NCBI RefSeq assembly: GCF_900269665.1
Contig: NZ_LT985361.1
Span: forward strand, 3,763,982 to 3,827,981
Length of the DNA: 64,000 bases
Direction of reading: 5' to 3'
Source of the DNA: Nocardia suismassiliense
Lineage (GTDB): Bacteria; Actinomycetota; Actinomycetes; Mycobacteriales; Mycobacteriaceae
Shown one piece after another: positions 17,208-26,467 of this stretch. Under the pieces are notes generated by a model. The model made no database searches. It was not told the DNA's origin and saw nothing but the letters and a program-made list of their open reading frames with translations. The first letter of the stretch is position 1. Every line of letters starts with the position of its first letter. The translations under genes were made by a program, and so were the position numbers.

Positions 17208-18152
17208 TCAGCGCGGGCCGTTGACTGCTCGATCGAGGTCGAAGGTGAGTTGCAGTGCGTCGAGTGCGCTGGCCGGGGTGATCCGGTTGTCGGCTTCGCC
17301 GCGCAATACCGCTACGACGTGCTCGATCATGGCGGTGTACTGATCGGCCGGCGGGAGCTCGAGTTCCCGGACGCCATCGCTGCGGTAGGCGGTGACCGAC
17401 CCGGTGGGTTTGCCGTCGAAACCCATGGTCGAGGTGGCTTCCAGGACGGCCTCGGTGAAGGTCGCGGTGTACCCGCCGCGGGCGCCCCAGGACATCGGCA
17501 TCAACGAGGACACGGTGTCGCGCACGAAGGCGTCGGCGTATGTCAAAGTGGCCTCGATGCAGGCGCTGTCGGCGTCGCGCGAGACGGTGGCGACCTCGAT
17601 GTCATCGGGCAGGCCGAGGGTGCGGGCGATGATGTCCATGTCGCTGTGCATGGCCTCTAGCGGCAGTGTGCGCAGGCCGAGGGATGCGCCGGGCCACAGG
17701 TGTGCGGTCAGGTTCCACAGCGTCAGCTGTTCGAGCCGGCCGTAGGTGCCTGCTGCTACCGCGTCGACCAGGGCGTTGTTGGCGGGAATGAATCGTTCGA
17801 ACATGTCCACGAACACGTGTTTGCCGCTGCGCTCGGCGGCGGCGATGACCTGCTGTGCGTCGGCGAGGTTGTCGGCCAGCGGCAGTTCGACCAGGGCGTG
17901 TTTTCCCGCGTCCAGCGCCCGCAGCACGTATTCGGCGTGCAGGGGGATGGGCAGGCAGATGTCGACCAGATCGTATGAATTGTCATCGAAGGCGGCATCG
18001 ATGGTGGTGGCGTGGTCGAATCCGAATTGTGCCGCGGTCTTCGCGGTTTTGTCGGGATCACGGCCGAACATCACCACCTCGACATCGGTGCGTGCGGCGT
18101 ACACCGCAGCGTGGGCTCGACCGAATCCGGTTCCCAGCAGAGCGATCTTCAT
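17208..18152 (-). CDS. Gfo/Idh/MocA-family NAD(P)-dependent oxidoreductase
   Basis: A 314-residue protein with the N-terminal Rossmann motif LLGTGFGRAH and the family's nucleotide-site stretch YDLVDICLPIPLHAEYVLRA, then GKHALVELPLA where most members have a catalytic EKP lysine. Here the lysine is replaced (ELP), so either chemistry or cofactor contact differs. Family members oxidise or reduce sugars, inositols and related alcohols. ATG 18152 is preferred to the adjacent ATG 18155 because AGGAG is then 7 bases away. It is divergent from the WYL regulator across an 11-bp inverted repeat and is therefore probably its target. Confidence 0.82.
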   Translation of the reverse strand: MKIALLGTGFGRAHAAVYAARTDVEVVMFGRDPDKTAKTAAQFGFDHATTIDAAFDDNSYDLVDICLPIPLHAEYVLRALDAGKHALVELPLADNLADAQQVIAAAERSGKHVFVDMFERFIPANNALVDAVAAGTYGRLEQLTLWNLTAHLWPGASLGLRTLPLEAMHSDMDIIARTLGLPDDIEVATVSRDADSACIEATLTYADAFVRDTVSSLMPMSWGARGGYTATFTEAVLEATSTMGFDGKPTGSVTAYRSDGVRELELPPADQYTAMIEHVVAVLRGEADNRITPASALDALQLTFDLDRAVNGPR

Positions 18153-18190
18153 CATTTTCTCCTTTCCGAAACAACGAACCGCACGCTACG

Positions 18191-18223
18191 ACGCATATAG
18201 GGCGTTCAATGACCTATATGCGT
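18191..18223. promoter_or_regulatory. 33-bp operator with perfect 11-bp arms
   Basis: ACGCATATAGG (18191-18201) and CCTATATGCGT (18213-18223) are exact reverse complements with an 11-bp spacer. They sit in the 84-bp gap between the oxidoreductase and the divergent WYL regulator. The centre-to-centre arm distance is 22 bp, two helical turns, which suits a dimeric HTH protein. Confidence 0.8.
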
Positions 18224-18236
18224 GTCAGGATGAAGT

Positions 18237-19199
18237 GTGCGTGATCCTTCAGGCAGGTTGTTGCAGCTGTTGTCGCTGCTGCAGTCCCCGCGTGAATGGA
18301 CCGGGATCGAGCTGGCCGAACGTTTGCAGGTGACCCCGCGGACCATTCGCCGTGACATCGAACGACTACGCGACCTCGGCTATCCGGTGCACGCCACGCA
18401 GGGCAACATCGGCGGGTATCGCCTCGTCGCGGGCACGGCCATGCCGCCGCTGGTCCTCGATGACGAGGAAGCCGTCGCCATCGCGCTCGGGCTGCGCACC
18501 GCGGCCACCAGCGCCGTCATCGGTATCGAGGACGCGTGCCTGCGGGCGCTGGCGAAACTCGAGCAGGTGCTGCCCAGCCGGTTGCGCCGCCGCGTCACCG
18601 ACCTCTCACACACCGAGGTGTTGCCGACCCCGACGGGTCCGCCGGTGGATCCGGAAACGCTGGCCGCACTCGCCACCACCTGCCGCACCCACGAAAAGGT
18701 CCGCTTCACCTACACCAAACCCGGCGACGAGATCAGCAAGCGCTTCGTCGAACCCCACCGTTTGCTCGCGGCCGGAACCCGTTGGTATCTCATAGCTTTC
18801 GACGGCGACCGCGACGACTGGCGCACCTTCCGGCTCGACCGCATCGACGCACTGCACCAGACCGGCGTCCGCGTCCCACCCCGCGACCTGCCCGACGGAC
18901 TCGACGCCGCCGGCTGGCTGACCCGCTCGCTGCGCCGCGCCGGAACCGTCCAGGCGCGAGTCCTCCTGCACGAACCCCTCGACGTTGCCCAGCGCCGCAT
19001 CAGCGCCAGACAGGGCGTCCTCGAACCCGCCGAAGCCGACACCTGTGTGCTCACCACCTACCCCGACGCACCACCATTCGTGGCCGCCAACATCGCGCTC
19101 CTGCCGATGCGCTACACCCTGCTCACCCCCGGCGAACTCGCCCCACTGCTGCGCGACATCAGCGAACGAGCCGCCGCAGCCATCGCGAACCAACCCTGA
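18237..19199 (+). CDS. HTH-WYL domain transcriptional regulator
   Basis: A 320-residue regulator. An N-terminal DeoR-like HTH (about 6-60: GIELAERLQVTPRTIRRDI) is followed by a WYL domain (about 140-215: VRFTYTKPGDEISKRFVEPHRL and RWYLIAFD) and a C-terminal WCX-like region. WYL domains sense ligands or nucleic acids; YafY-type members repress neighbouring genes. It starts with GTG 14 bp after the inverted-repeat operator, so it probably regulates itself and the divergent oxidoreductase. Its 3' end overlaps the convergent hypothetical gene by 41 bp. Confidence 0.88.
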   Translation: MRDPSGRLLQLLSLLQSPREWTGIELAERLQVTPRTIRRDIERLRDLGYPVHATQGNIGGYRLVAGTAMPPLVLDDEEAVAIALGLRTAATSAVIGIEDACLRALAKLEQVLPSRLRRRVTDLSHTEVLPTPTGPPVDPETLAALATTCRTHEKVRFTYTKPGDEISKRFVEPHRLLAAGTRWYLIAFDGDRDDWRTFRLDRIDALHQTGVRVPPRDLPDGLDAAGWLTRSLRRAGTVQARVLLHEPLDVAQRRISARQGVLEPAEADTCVLTTYPDAPPFVAANIALLPMRYTLLTPGELAPLLRDISERAAAAIANQP

Positions 19200-19644
19200 C
19201 CAGCGCTCGCCTGCGCAGTGGACTCAACACGGCGCTCTTTCGTAGCCACCGCCATCGGCTTCTTTTGGTCTTCGGCTCGGGCTGCGGCGGTCGCTGTCGG
19301 ACCGCAATGAACCATTCCGCCGCGACCTCAGCTGCTCTGAGCGGGGCGATGTTGTCCCGGCGCAGCCCATCCGGCCCGGTCTCGATGCCCGCTTCGGCGA
19401 ACGGGACACCATCGTCGCCGAGGATGCATGTCGGACTCCAGCCGCCGCGGAGGGAGACGCCGTCATAGTCGACGCGCAGGATGTCACGGATATAGCCGGT
19501 GCTGTCGAGGAAGTCGAGGGATGCGATCACCCACAGCGTGCCGTCGTCGTCCGCGTAGTACCACTCCTCGATATCTGGCACCCGGGCTTGCAACGCTGTG
19601 AAGAACCTCAGTTCGTCGGGCGTCGGATCCTCAGCTCGCACCAT
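19159..19644 (-). CDS. Hypothetical protein
   Basis: A 161-residue protein with an acidic N-terminal half (about 1-115: DIEEWYYADDDGTLWVIAS, then DILRVDYDGVSLRGGWSP) that looks like a small alpha/beta domain, and a strongly basic C-terminal tail rich in Arg, Lys and Trp. No catalytic motif was recognised. The basic tail could contact nucleic acid or membrane. It overlaps the convergent WYL gene end. It is probably real because of its normal composition and length, but the function is unknown. Confidence 0.6.
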   Translation of the reverse strand: MVRAEDPTPDELRFFTALQARVPDIEEWYYADDDGTLWVIASLDFLDSTGYIRDILRVDYDGVSLRGGWSPTCILGDDGVPFAEAGIETGPDGLRRDNIAPLRAAEVAAEWFIAVRQRPPQPEPKTKRSRWRWLRKSAVLSPLRRRALVRVGSRWLRRLVR

Positions 19645-19913
19645 CCCAGTGTGTCCGATTTTTCATCCTTGTGCAGCGGTAGCGAGGCGCGACTCGAGCG
19701 TGCACCGGGGTTCGCCCCGGAGGCGGCATGTTCTTGTCGGCGCTGGTCCGGCGGCAGTGGCGAATCAATGAGGCGAAGGCGCTGAGGCACGACCAATCCG
19801 GTGGCGGTGGCAACGCGAAGTTCTGTAGACGCCGATTCGGCATGCCTGCGCGACAGGCGTGTCTTCGAGAGGACGTCGGAAGAGATAGCGAACCGTGAAC
19901 GAGAGGGTTGTGC

Positions 19914-20945
19914 ATGAGATTGCGGCGATCGACGGGAACGGCTGTACCACGGTGGGCGCTCGCGGGGGCACTGGTGGCCGTCGGCTTGATCGGCCCGGGC
20001 AGCATCGCTACCGCTGAACCGGTTTCGGCTCAGGTGGTTTCGGTGGCGGATGGGGACGGGCGGCAACAGGATGTCATGGTGCTCTCGCCGGCTATGGGAA
20101 GGCCGATCCTGGTGCAGGTTCTTCGTGCCGCCGATACGAGTTCCCCGCGGCCGACGATGTACTTGCTCAACGGCTCGGGTGGTGGTCCGAACGAGAGTGG
20201 GTGGGACGCGCAGACCGATGTCGTGGATTTCTTGCGTGACAAAGATGTCAATGTGGTGACGCCGGTCGGCGGTAGCAACTCCTATTACACCGACTGGGTT
20301 CGGGCCGATGCCGTTCTGGGCTACAACAAGTGGCAGACCTTCCTCAATGAGGAATTGCCGCCGGTGATCGAGGAATTCTTGGGGGCCAACGCGGATCGCA
20401 CGCTGGTGGGTGTGTCGATGAGCGGGACCTCGGTGCTGAATCTGGCGATCGCCAAGCCCGGTTTCTGGAAAAGTGTTGCGTCCTATAGCGGTTGCGCGCA
20501 GACCTCCGACCCGATCGGTCAGGAGTTCGTCCGGATCACCGTGGAGAACTGGGGTGGTGGGCAGAGTGTGGAGAATATGTGGGGGCCACGCAACGGGCCG
20601 CTGTGGCGGGCGAACGATCCGCTGGTCCATGCGGAGCGGTTGCGTGGCACTGCCATCTATCTCAGTACCGGTAGCGGTATTCCCGCCGCACCCCACGACA
20701 CGCCGAGCGACCCGCGGGTGCGCGACGGTCGGATTCCCCTTCCGGTCCAAATCGCGTTCGGCGGCCCTATCGAAGCGGCTATCCGGTACTGCACGGTGAA
20801 CCTCGCGAACCGGCTCAATGAACTGAAAATCCCTGTGACGGTGGATGATCGTCCGGTCGGGACTCATTCCTGGGGTTACTGGGAAGACGATCTGAAGCGT
20901 TCGTGGCCGTTCCTGGCCGCATCGATCGGCAGCCGAACGAATTGA
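19914..20945 (+). CDS. Secreted mycolyltransferase / antigen-85-like esterase
   Basis: A 343-residue exported alpha/beta hydrolase. A signal peptide (1-35, ALAGALVAVGLIGPGSIATA) is followed by MYLLNGSGG (oxyanion strand), the nucleophile motif VGVSMSG (Ser168), and a C-terminal THSWGYWEDDL with the catalytic His. This order and the WxxD-rich middle match antigen 85 / Cmyt enzymes, which move mycolic acids onto trehalose or arabinogalactan in the outer layer of mycolic-acid bacteria. The start at 19914 follows GAGAGGG by 6 bases. Its presence is one of the best pointers to Nocardia-like cell-wall biology. Confidence 0.85.
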   Translation: MRLRRSTGTAVPRWALAGALVAVGLIGPGSIATAEPVSAQVVSVADGDGRQQDVMVLSPAMGRPILVQVLRAADTSSPRPTMYLLNGSGGGPNESGWDAQTDVVDFLRDKDVNVVTPVGGSNSYYTDWVRADAVLGYNKWQTFLNEELPPVIEEFLGANADRTLVGVSMSGTSVLNLAIAKPGFWKSVASYSGCAQTSDPIGQEFVRITVENWGGGQSVENMWGPRNGPLWRANDPLVHAERLRGTAIYLSTGSGIPAAPHDTPSDPRVRDGRIPLPVQIAFGGPIEAAIRYCTVNLANRLNELKIPVTVDDRPVGTHSWGYWEDDLKRSWPFLAASIGSRTN

Positions 20946-21117
20946 GCGGCGGTGGGGATTGTCGAGGCAGGATTGTTCGTGATTGTTAGGTCGGCTTTAT
21001 ATTCGTTAAGCGGCTGGAATGCGTTGTGTCACAGGTATTCCCGGCAATGAGCCTGGCGGCCCGCTCGGCTTGTAGCGTCGAGTCCTGAAACGGTGACGAT
21101 GCGAGCAGATCGGGATA

Positions 21118-22134
21118 ATGGGCGAAGAGCGGGACGGCACCTCTGACAAGAAGGACGGCATCAAACCGTCGCAGGTCACCGCGGCAGCTTTGGCGGCGGT
21201 CACTGCGGCTTTTCTGGGATCGACGCTGGGGGTGGCCGGCACCGTGGCGGGTGCCGGGATCGCAAGCGTGGTGTCCACGGTCGGCGGCGAGCTGTACCTG
21301 CGCTCGATGCGCAAGACGAAGGAGGCGGCGCAGCGCACCAGGGAGGCGGCGCTGGCGCTGACAGATTCCGGTGCCCGGCAGCAGGCCGGGCCGGTCCCGC
21401 AACCGCGGCAGGTGCCCGGACAACGCACGGATAACTACCATCCGCCCGCGCAGGCGTGGCCGGGGCGTAGAAACGACATGCGGCCAGGTGCCGGGTATCA
21501 ACCTCCGAGGGAGCAGTGGCAGCCCGCGAACAGCAGGATGCCAGGGGCTGGTGCTAGGCGGTCCGTCGGCGAGGAACCCACCGTGGCCCTTCCCCAGCTG
21601 AATCTCCGATCGCCCGGTGCCGAATCCGGCGCAGAGCAGGCACGTCGCGGGTATCGCCTGCACTGGCCGCTGATCGTCGGCACCAGCGTGGTCGGGTTCC
21701 TCATCGCGATTCTGATGATCACCGGCTTCGAGGGTGTTACCGGGAAGTCGATCTCGGGCGACGAGGTCACCACCGTGGGGCACTTGTGGAGTGGCGGCGG
21801 GAGCGACAAGCCCGATGACCCCTCGACGAGCGGAGGCGACGAGACGGTGCAGCCCAGTGAGAGCCGAGTGCCGACGACCACCACCCCGCAGCACGGCACC
21901 GAGGGAGGGAAACAGCCCACGACGAGCGGTTCGGCACCGTCGACGAGCGTGCCGAACTCATCGACACCGTCAACGAGTGTGCCCAAGTCATCGACACCGT
22001 CGACCGGCGTGCCGGAATCATCGAACCAATCGCGGACCCCGAACTTTCCGTCGAGCAACAACGCCCCGGGCGGTAAGAACCAACGCCCCGGCTCGGATGG
22101 GGGCGACGGGGCACCTGGACCGACCAATCGTTAG
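21118..22134 (+). CDS. Single-span membrane protein with long Ser/Thr/Pro-rich outer tail
   Basis: A 338-residue low-complexity protein. An N-terminal Ala/Gly/Val-rich hydrophobic stretch (about 20-60) precedes a Gln/Pro/Arg-rich cytoplasmic linker, then a clear membrane span (about 183-205, PLIVGTSVVGFLIAILMI). The last 130 residues are Ser/Thr/Pro/Gly rich, with imperfect repeats of SSTPSTSVPK type. The layout suggests a surface-exposed, possibly glycosylated stalk. No enzyme or binding motif was seen. It follows the mycolyltransferase gene on the same strand after 172 bp and may have a cell-envelope role. Confidence 0.7.
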   Translation: MGEERDGTSDKKDGIKPSQVTAAALAAVTAAFLGSTLGVAGTVAGAGIASVVSTVGGELYLRSMRKTKEAAQRTREAALALTDSGARQQAGPVPQPRQVPGQRTDNYHPPAQAWPGRRNDMRPGAGYQPPREQWQPANSRMPGAGARRSVGEEPTVALPQLNLRSPGAESGAEQARRGYRLHWPLIVGTSVVGFLIAILMITGFEGVTGKSISGDEVTTVGHLWSGGGSDKPDDPSTSGGDETVQPSESRVPTTTTPQHGTEGGKQPTTSGSAPSTSVPNSSTPSTSVPKSSTPSTGVPESSNQSRTPNFPSSNNAPGGKNQRPGSDGGDGAPGPTNR

Positions 22135-22189
22135 GCAGCAGCGGGACCGGAAACTCATCGGCGCGTGGCAACGCAGCGTGCGAGCTACG

Positions 22190-22936
22190 TCAGCCGATCT
22201 TGTGCCCGCAGGTCCATTGGATCGTCCCGAGGCGTCGAGTGGTTACGTCACCGAGTCCGAAACCCCGGACACTGTCCGCGATTTCGGTGTCAGCGAAGAT
22301 ACGTGCGCCGCCGACGCCTGGTACGTAACGTCCGATCAGTTCGAGCGGACCGGCACCCACGGTCGGCACCAGCACGGCGAGACGACCGCCGGGTCGTAAG
22401 ACACGGATCATCTCGGCCAGGGCGGTATCCGGGTCGGGGATGAGCTGTAGCCCGGCCATGCAGGTCACCGCATCGATGGTGTTATCCCGCAACGGGAGTC
22501 GCGGGGCATCGGCGCGCAGGAACGCGATGTTGTCGGCGCGGTGCTGCTGGGCGGCGCGGGCGAGCATCGACTCGGCGATGTCGATGCCGATCGAGAGCCC
22601 GTCCGGACCAACCGTGTTGGCGAGCGACGCGGTGATTTCGCCTGGGCCGCACGCGATGTCGAGCACCGTCTGCCCCGGCCGCAGGTGCAGTCGTTCGGCG
22701 GGGGATTGCAGGAAGCCGACGACGCGCCGGGCGGCCGTGGATGCCTGGTCGTACAACAACGCACCGATGCGTGAGCTCCACAGCGATTGCACGACGCCGG
22801 TGTTGACATCTTGCCCGTCGGCGCCAGGTTGTGAGCCGAGTTGATCGAGGTAGCCGTTCGGGGTGGCCGGAGCTGGCGGCGGGTCGATGAGTAGCGGGAG
22901 AACGCGTTGCACGGCAGGCGAAATGGTGACGCTCAT
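22190..22936 (-). CDS. SAM-dependent class I methyltransferase (UbiE/Methyltransf_11 type)
   Basis: A 248-residue protein with motif I VLDIACGPGEITASLA, an acidic motif II GIDIAESML, DAVTCMAGLQLIPD (motif post-II) and LRPGGRLAVLVP (motif III). These are the landmarks of small-molecule methyltransferases of the UbiE group. The ATG at 22936 has AGGAG upstream. The substrate is unknown; it stands alone, divergent from the EEP-family gene. Confidence 0.85.
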   Translation of the reverse strand: MSVTISPAVQRVLPLLIDPPPAPATPNGYLDQLGSQPGADGQDVNTGVVQSLWSSRIGALLYDQASTAARRVVGFLQSPAERLHLRPGQTVLDIACGPGEITASLANTVGPDGLSIGIDIAESMLARAAQQHRADNIAFLRADAPRLPLRDNTIDAVTCMAGLQLIPDPDTALAEMIRVLRPGGRLAVLVPTVGAGPLELIGRYVPGVGGARIFADTEIADSVRGFGLGDVTTRRLGTIQWTCGHKIG

Positions 22937-23203
22937 GCGGTCATCTCCTGTGATAGGACTGCGGATCGTGGCCGTTCGACTGGACACTAAGCCTGGACTG
23001 CGCCGGGTGTCCAAGACCTGTTGTGCCATAACCTCATTCGTCTTCAAGCATGAACCGAGGCGGCCGAAACCGGACCCGGTACAGACTCGGCTAAGGCTGG
23101 CTGGTCTCGGCCTGATCGAGCGCGCGTTCGGGCGACCATGATCTACCGGCTCCGGCGGTGCGCCGTGGCGCCGAACGGGCTGTCACTTTGTGATGATGGG
23201 TTG

Positions 23204-24211
23204 ATGACGCGAAACGATGACGAGCCTGCGGCGGGGGCCGGAGTGGCACGCGAGGTTCGGGTGCTTGCCTTCAATACGTGGCACAGCGGTAGCAAGGTCG
23301 CGCACGGCACCCAGCTGATCGCGGATCTCATCATCGAGAACCGGGTTTCGATCGCGCTGCTGTCGGAGGCGACCAACGCCACCACGGATGTCGGGGCCGA
23401 ATTGGCCCGGCGTGGGTACGACTTCAATGCGGTCAGCTCGCATGACACGGGCATTCTGACGGTGTTTCCGATCGAGGACAGCGCCGACCTGCAGTGGATG
23501 GTCAAGGCGCGGTTGAACATCGACGGCACACGGCTCACCGCCTACTCGTCGCATCTGGAGTTTCGCTGGTACGCCACCAACCTGCCCCGCGGCTACGGTC
23601 CCGGGGTTCCGGCGCCGGAGGAGTTCGCCGAGTACAACTTCGACAAGCTGCCGGGCGGCCCGGTGACGGACCCGGCCGTGCTCCATCGTGTGAACGCGGC
23701 CTCCGGTCGCCCCGACGTCATCAGCGCGTTTCTCGCGGACGCGAAAATCGAGATGGGACAAGGGGCTTCGGTCATCATGGGTGGCGACCTGAACGAGCCG
23801 TCCGTGCTGGATTGGACGCCCGCCACCGCGCACATGTTCGACCACAACGGTGTAGTACTGCCGTGGGAGTCCACTCGGCGTCTGCATCAAGCCGGTTTCA
23901 TCGATGCCTACCGATCGATGTACCCCGACTCGGCCACCCACCCCGGACTCACCTGGCCGTCGGACAACGCCGAGGTGGACGTCGCCGAACTCGCCTGGGC
24001 GCCGGAAGCCGACGAACGCGACCGCGTCGACTTCGTCTTCGCCAACGGGGCCGCGCTGACGCTGACCTCCGTCGGCCTCGTCGGCCCCCGCGGCTCCATC
24101 GTGCGCGGTACCCGGCAGCAGGAAAACACCCAGGACAATTTCGCCGCGTCGCCACCGCGGTGGTGCAGCGACCACAAAGGCATACTCGCGGTATACGAGC
24201 TCGCCGACTAG
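23204..24211 (+). CDS. Endonuclease/exonuclease/phosphatase-family hydrolase
   Basis: A 335-residue protein with the EEP superfamily landmarks: VLAFNTWHSG (Asn), LLSEATN (metal glutamate), SSHLEFRWY, MGGDLNEPS (GDxN) and WCSDHKGILAVYEL (terminal SDH). These metal-dependent enzymes cleave nucleic acids, sphingomyelin or inositol phosphates. No signal peptide was seen, so it is likely cytoplasmic, although related actinobacterial members act on phosphodiesters outside. The substrate is unknown. Confidence 0.85.
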   Translation: MTRNDDEPAAGAGVAREVRVLAFNTWHSGSKVAHGTQLIADLIIENRVSIALLSEATNATTDVGAELARRGYDFNAVSSHDTGILTVFPIEDSADLQWMVKARLNIDGTRLTAYSSHLEFRWYATNLPRGYGPGVPAPEEFAEYNFDKLPGGPVTDPAVLHRVNAASGRPDVISAFLADAKIEMGQGASVIMGGDLNEPSVLDWTPATAHMFDHNGVVLPWESTRRLHQAGFIDAYRSMYPDSATHPGLTWPSDNAEVDVAELAWAPEADERDRVDFVFANGAALTLTSVGLVGPRGSIVRGTRQQENTQDNFAASPPRWCSDHKGILAVYELAD

Positions 24212-24327
24212 ACCGTGGCCGATCGGTATTTGTCCAGCCCATAGTTTTTGCGTAATTGTTCATCGCATTTCAACCGGCGCTGCCATTAGGCTGTTTCTGT
24301 CTTGGTTGTCTATCTGAGGGTGTTGTG

Positions 24328-25272
24328 ATGCGTGGGTATAAATGGTTGGACAAGGAGATGGCGAAGCTGGATCCGTACACCGAGTATCATGAAATTGTCC
24401 GGCTTTTCGGGGAGTATCGACTCGGTGAAATGTTCTTGAACATCGGTTATGCGTTGAACTTCATGGACGTGACGATGCCGCCGCACGGCGGGGACGCGCT
24501 GGCATTCGGACGGAAATCGATCGATCGGCCGCAGCGACGGTTCGAGGACAGCATGTATTTCTTCTGGACCTGGTACCTCTATCCGCCGAACAGCGCAGAG
24601 GTGCGCGAGTCCGTGCGCCGGTTGAACCGGATCCATGCCGCAGTCGCGCGGCATCTACCAGGCGCTTTCGCGCACAACGACGACTATGTGCAGGGGATGT
24701 GCCTGCTCGCGGTCGTGCCGCACCGGTTGCAGCGGTATATCGGTCTGCCCGGTTTCGACGAGCGGCTGCGGATCGCCTTTCACCTCTGGGCCCGCGATAT
24801 CTGTGCGCAGCTCACGTCCGAGGGCGACGTTCCGGTGGTCGACTTTCCGGCGGATTTCGAATCGCTCGCCGATTTCGCGGATGACTACGATGCCCGCGAC
24901 TGGGACCGTACGGACAATGGCCACAAGGTGAGCGAGGCGTTCATTCAGCAATTCTGCGACCGCTGGTTTCCCGGCCGCTGGCAGCCGATCGGCCGGACCA
25001 TCATGCTGAGTGTGGTTCCGGTCAATGTCCGGCGCGTGATGCAATTGGACGACCCGCACCCATTCGGCGAACTCGCGGTCAAAATAGGGCTGCGATCCTA
25101 TTTCTTTGCACAGCGGCTACTGCCGGATCCGCGCACGCCGATTCAGCGGCGACGAATCGGCCGAAAGGACAGCCCGACCTTGCGCAAACTCAAGACCACG
25201 GGCGGGCTGTCCATCACCCGCACTAACCGAACGCCACCGGCAGCTGATAAGGACCGCGAAATGTCGGCATGA
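24328..25272 (+). CDS. MpaB-type oxygenase family protein (DUF2236-like)
   Basis: A 314-residue helical protein. The order of conserved pieces, FEDSMYFFWTWYLYPP, RIHAAVARHLPGAFAHNDDYVQG and a C-terminal basic tail, matches the large MpaB / latex-clearing-protein-like oxygenase group, whose better-known members are haem b oxygenases. The ATG at 24328 follows GAGGG by 7 bases. The 3' end overlaps the convergent second P450 gene by 50 bp. It may serve the adjoining lipid/polyketide operon but lies on the opposite strand. Confidence 0.7.
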   Translation: MRGYKWLDKEMAKLDPYTEYHEIVRLFGEYRLGEMFLNIGYALNFMDVTMPPHGGDALAFGRKSIDRPQRRFEDSMYFFWTWYLYPPNSAEVRESVRRLNRIHAAVARHLPGAFAHNDDYVQGMCLLAVVPHRLQRYIGLPGFDERLRIAFHLWARDICAQLTSEGDVPVVDFPADFESLADFADDYDARDWDRTDNGHKVSEAFIQQFCDRWFPGRWQPIGRTIMLSVVPVNVRRVMQLDDPHPFGELAVKIGLRSYFFAQRLLPDPRTPIQRRRIGRKDSPTLRKLKTTGGLSITRTNRTPPAADKDREMSA

Positions 25273-26452
25273 TCGAGCGTTTGACCTTGCCCTCGACCGC
25301 GAGTCGAGGGCAAGGGACCCGCTCGAGGAAGGCCTGCACCGAGATGTCGTGCACGAGCTTGCCGAGTTGAGCGCCGAGGCAGTAGTGGATACCGCGGCCG
25401 AAGGTGAGATGGGTGACGTCCTCACGGTCCAGGTCGAGCCGGTCCGGATCGATGAACCGGTCCGGATCCCGGTGCGCGGCACCGATCCAGATGAAGATCT
25501 CGGCGCCGGCGGGCAGTTCGTGCCCACCGAGTTCCATCGGCTCGATGACGCGGCGTTTGGTCAGCTGGATCGAGGCATCGAAACGCATCAGTTCCGGCGA
25601 GAACGCGGGCACCAGTCCGGGTTCGGCGCGCAGCCGCTCGTACAGCTCGGGTGCGCGCAGCAGATGCATGATCGTATTGCCGATCTGGTGCGCGGTGCTG
25701 ATCTGGCCCGCGGTGAGCAGAAACGCCAGGTTCGCGTGCAGTTCCCGTTCGTCGCTGAACTCGCGGGTGGTGTAGGCGTCGGCGAGGATCTGCATCATGT
25801 CGTCGTAGCCCGCGCCGTCGCGGCGCTCATCGATCTGGCCGCGGAAGAACTCCAGGTAGTCGTGCACCCCGCGCAGCAGTTTCGGCTGGGTCTTCTGGGC
25901 GACCGGCCCGTCGTCGATGAGCATGCCGAGGCTGAACATCCACGGCAGGTAGTTCTGCTTCTTCGGAATCCCGAGCACTCGGCCGAGACTCGTTGCGGGC
26001 ATGGCGAATCCGAAGTCCGCCATCGCGTCCAGCTGGCCGCTGCCACCGACGAGCGCGCGGTCGAGCAACCGGTCCGCGGTCTTCATGATCTCTTCCCGCA
26101 TGCGCTCGACCGGCTTCGGCATGAACGGCCGGTTGAACAGCTTGCGAATCCGGGTGTGTCCGGGCAGCTCGGACACCACGACCTGCTTGTTGAGCGAGGT
26201 CATCGCGTCGGTGTGCTCCGGCTCGCTGTCCTCGGGCAGCCTGCTCGGATCCCAATTCGGCCGCTTCGCAGTCAGTCTCGGGTCCATCAACGCGGTCATC
26301 GCGGGCTCGTAACCGGTGACCATCCAGCCGCCGTCGTCGCCCATGCGCTCGTCCCAGTACACCGGGTCGACCTCGCGTATCCGCTGGAACAGCGGGTACG
26401 GGTCGTCCAGGTACTGCTCGTTGTAGATCTCGTGCATGGTCAGCTCGGCCAT
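25223..26452 (-). CDS. Cytochrome P450 (second of the operon), altered I-helix
   Basis: A 409-residue bacterial P450. The haem motif FGRGIHYCLGA places the thiolate ligand at Cys358, and ELMR supplies the ExxR pair near 288. The I-helix reads LTAGQISTA (about 246-254); the usual AGxE/D-T-T acid-alcohol pair that delivers protons to bound oxygen is changed, with Ile at the acidic position. Some P450s with altered pairs do uncommon chemistry or use substrate groups for proton delivery. It is the last gene of the minus-strand operon, 15 bp after the KR-DH gene, with GAGGAGA before its ATG. It probably oxidises the operon's product. Confidence 0.9.
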   Translation of the reverse strand: MAELTMHEIYNEQYLDDPYPLFQRIREVDPVYWDERMGDDGGWMVTGYEPAMTALMDPRLTAKRPNWDPSRLPEDSEPEHTDAMTSLNKQVVVSELPGHTRIRKLFNRPFMPKPVERMREEIMKTADRLLDRALVGGSGQLDAMADFGFAMPATSLGRVLGIPKKQNYLPWMFSLGMLIDDGPVAQKTQPKLLRGVHDYLEFFRGQIDERRDGAGYDDMMQILADAYTTREFSDERELHANLAFLLTAGQISTAHQIGNTIMHLLRAPELYERLRAEPGLVPAFSPELMRFDASIQLTKRRVIEPMELGGHELPAGAEIFIWIGAAHRDPDRFIDPDRLDLDREDVTHLTFGRGIHYCLGAQLGKLVHDISVQAFLERVPCPRLAVEGKVKRSIMPTFRGPYQLPVAFG

Positions 26453-26467
26453 GGCTGTCTCCTCGAT

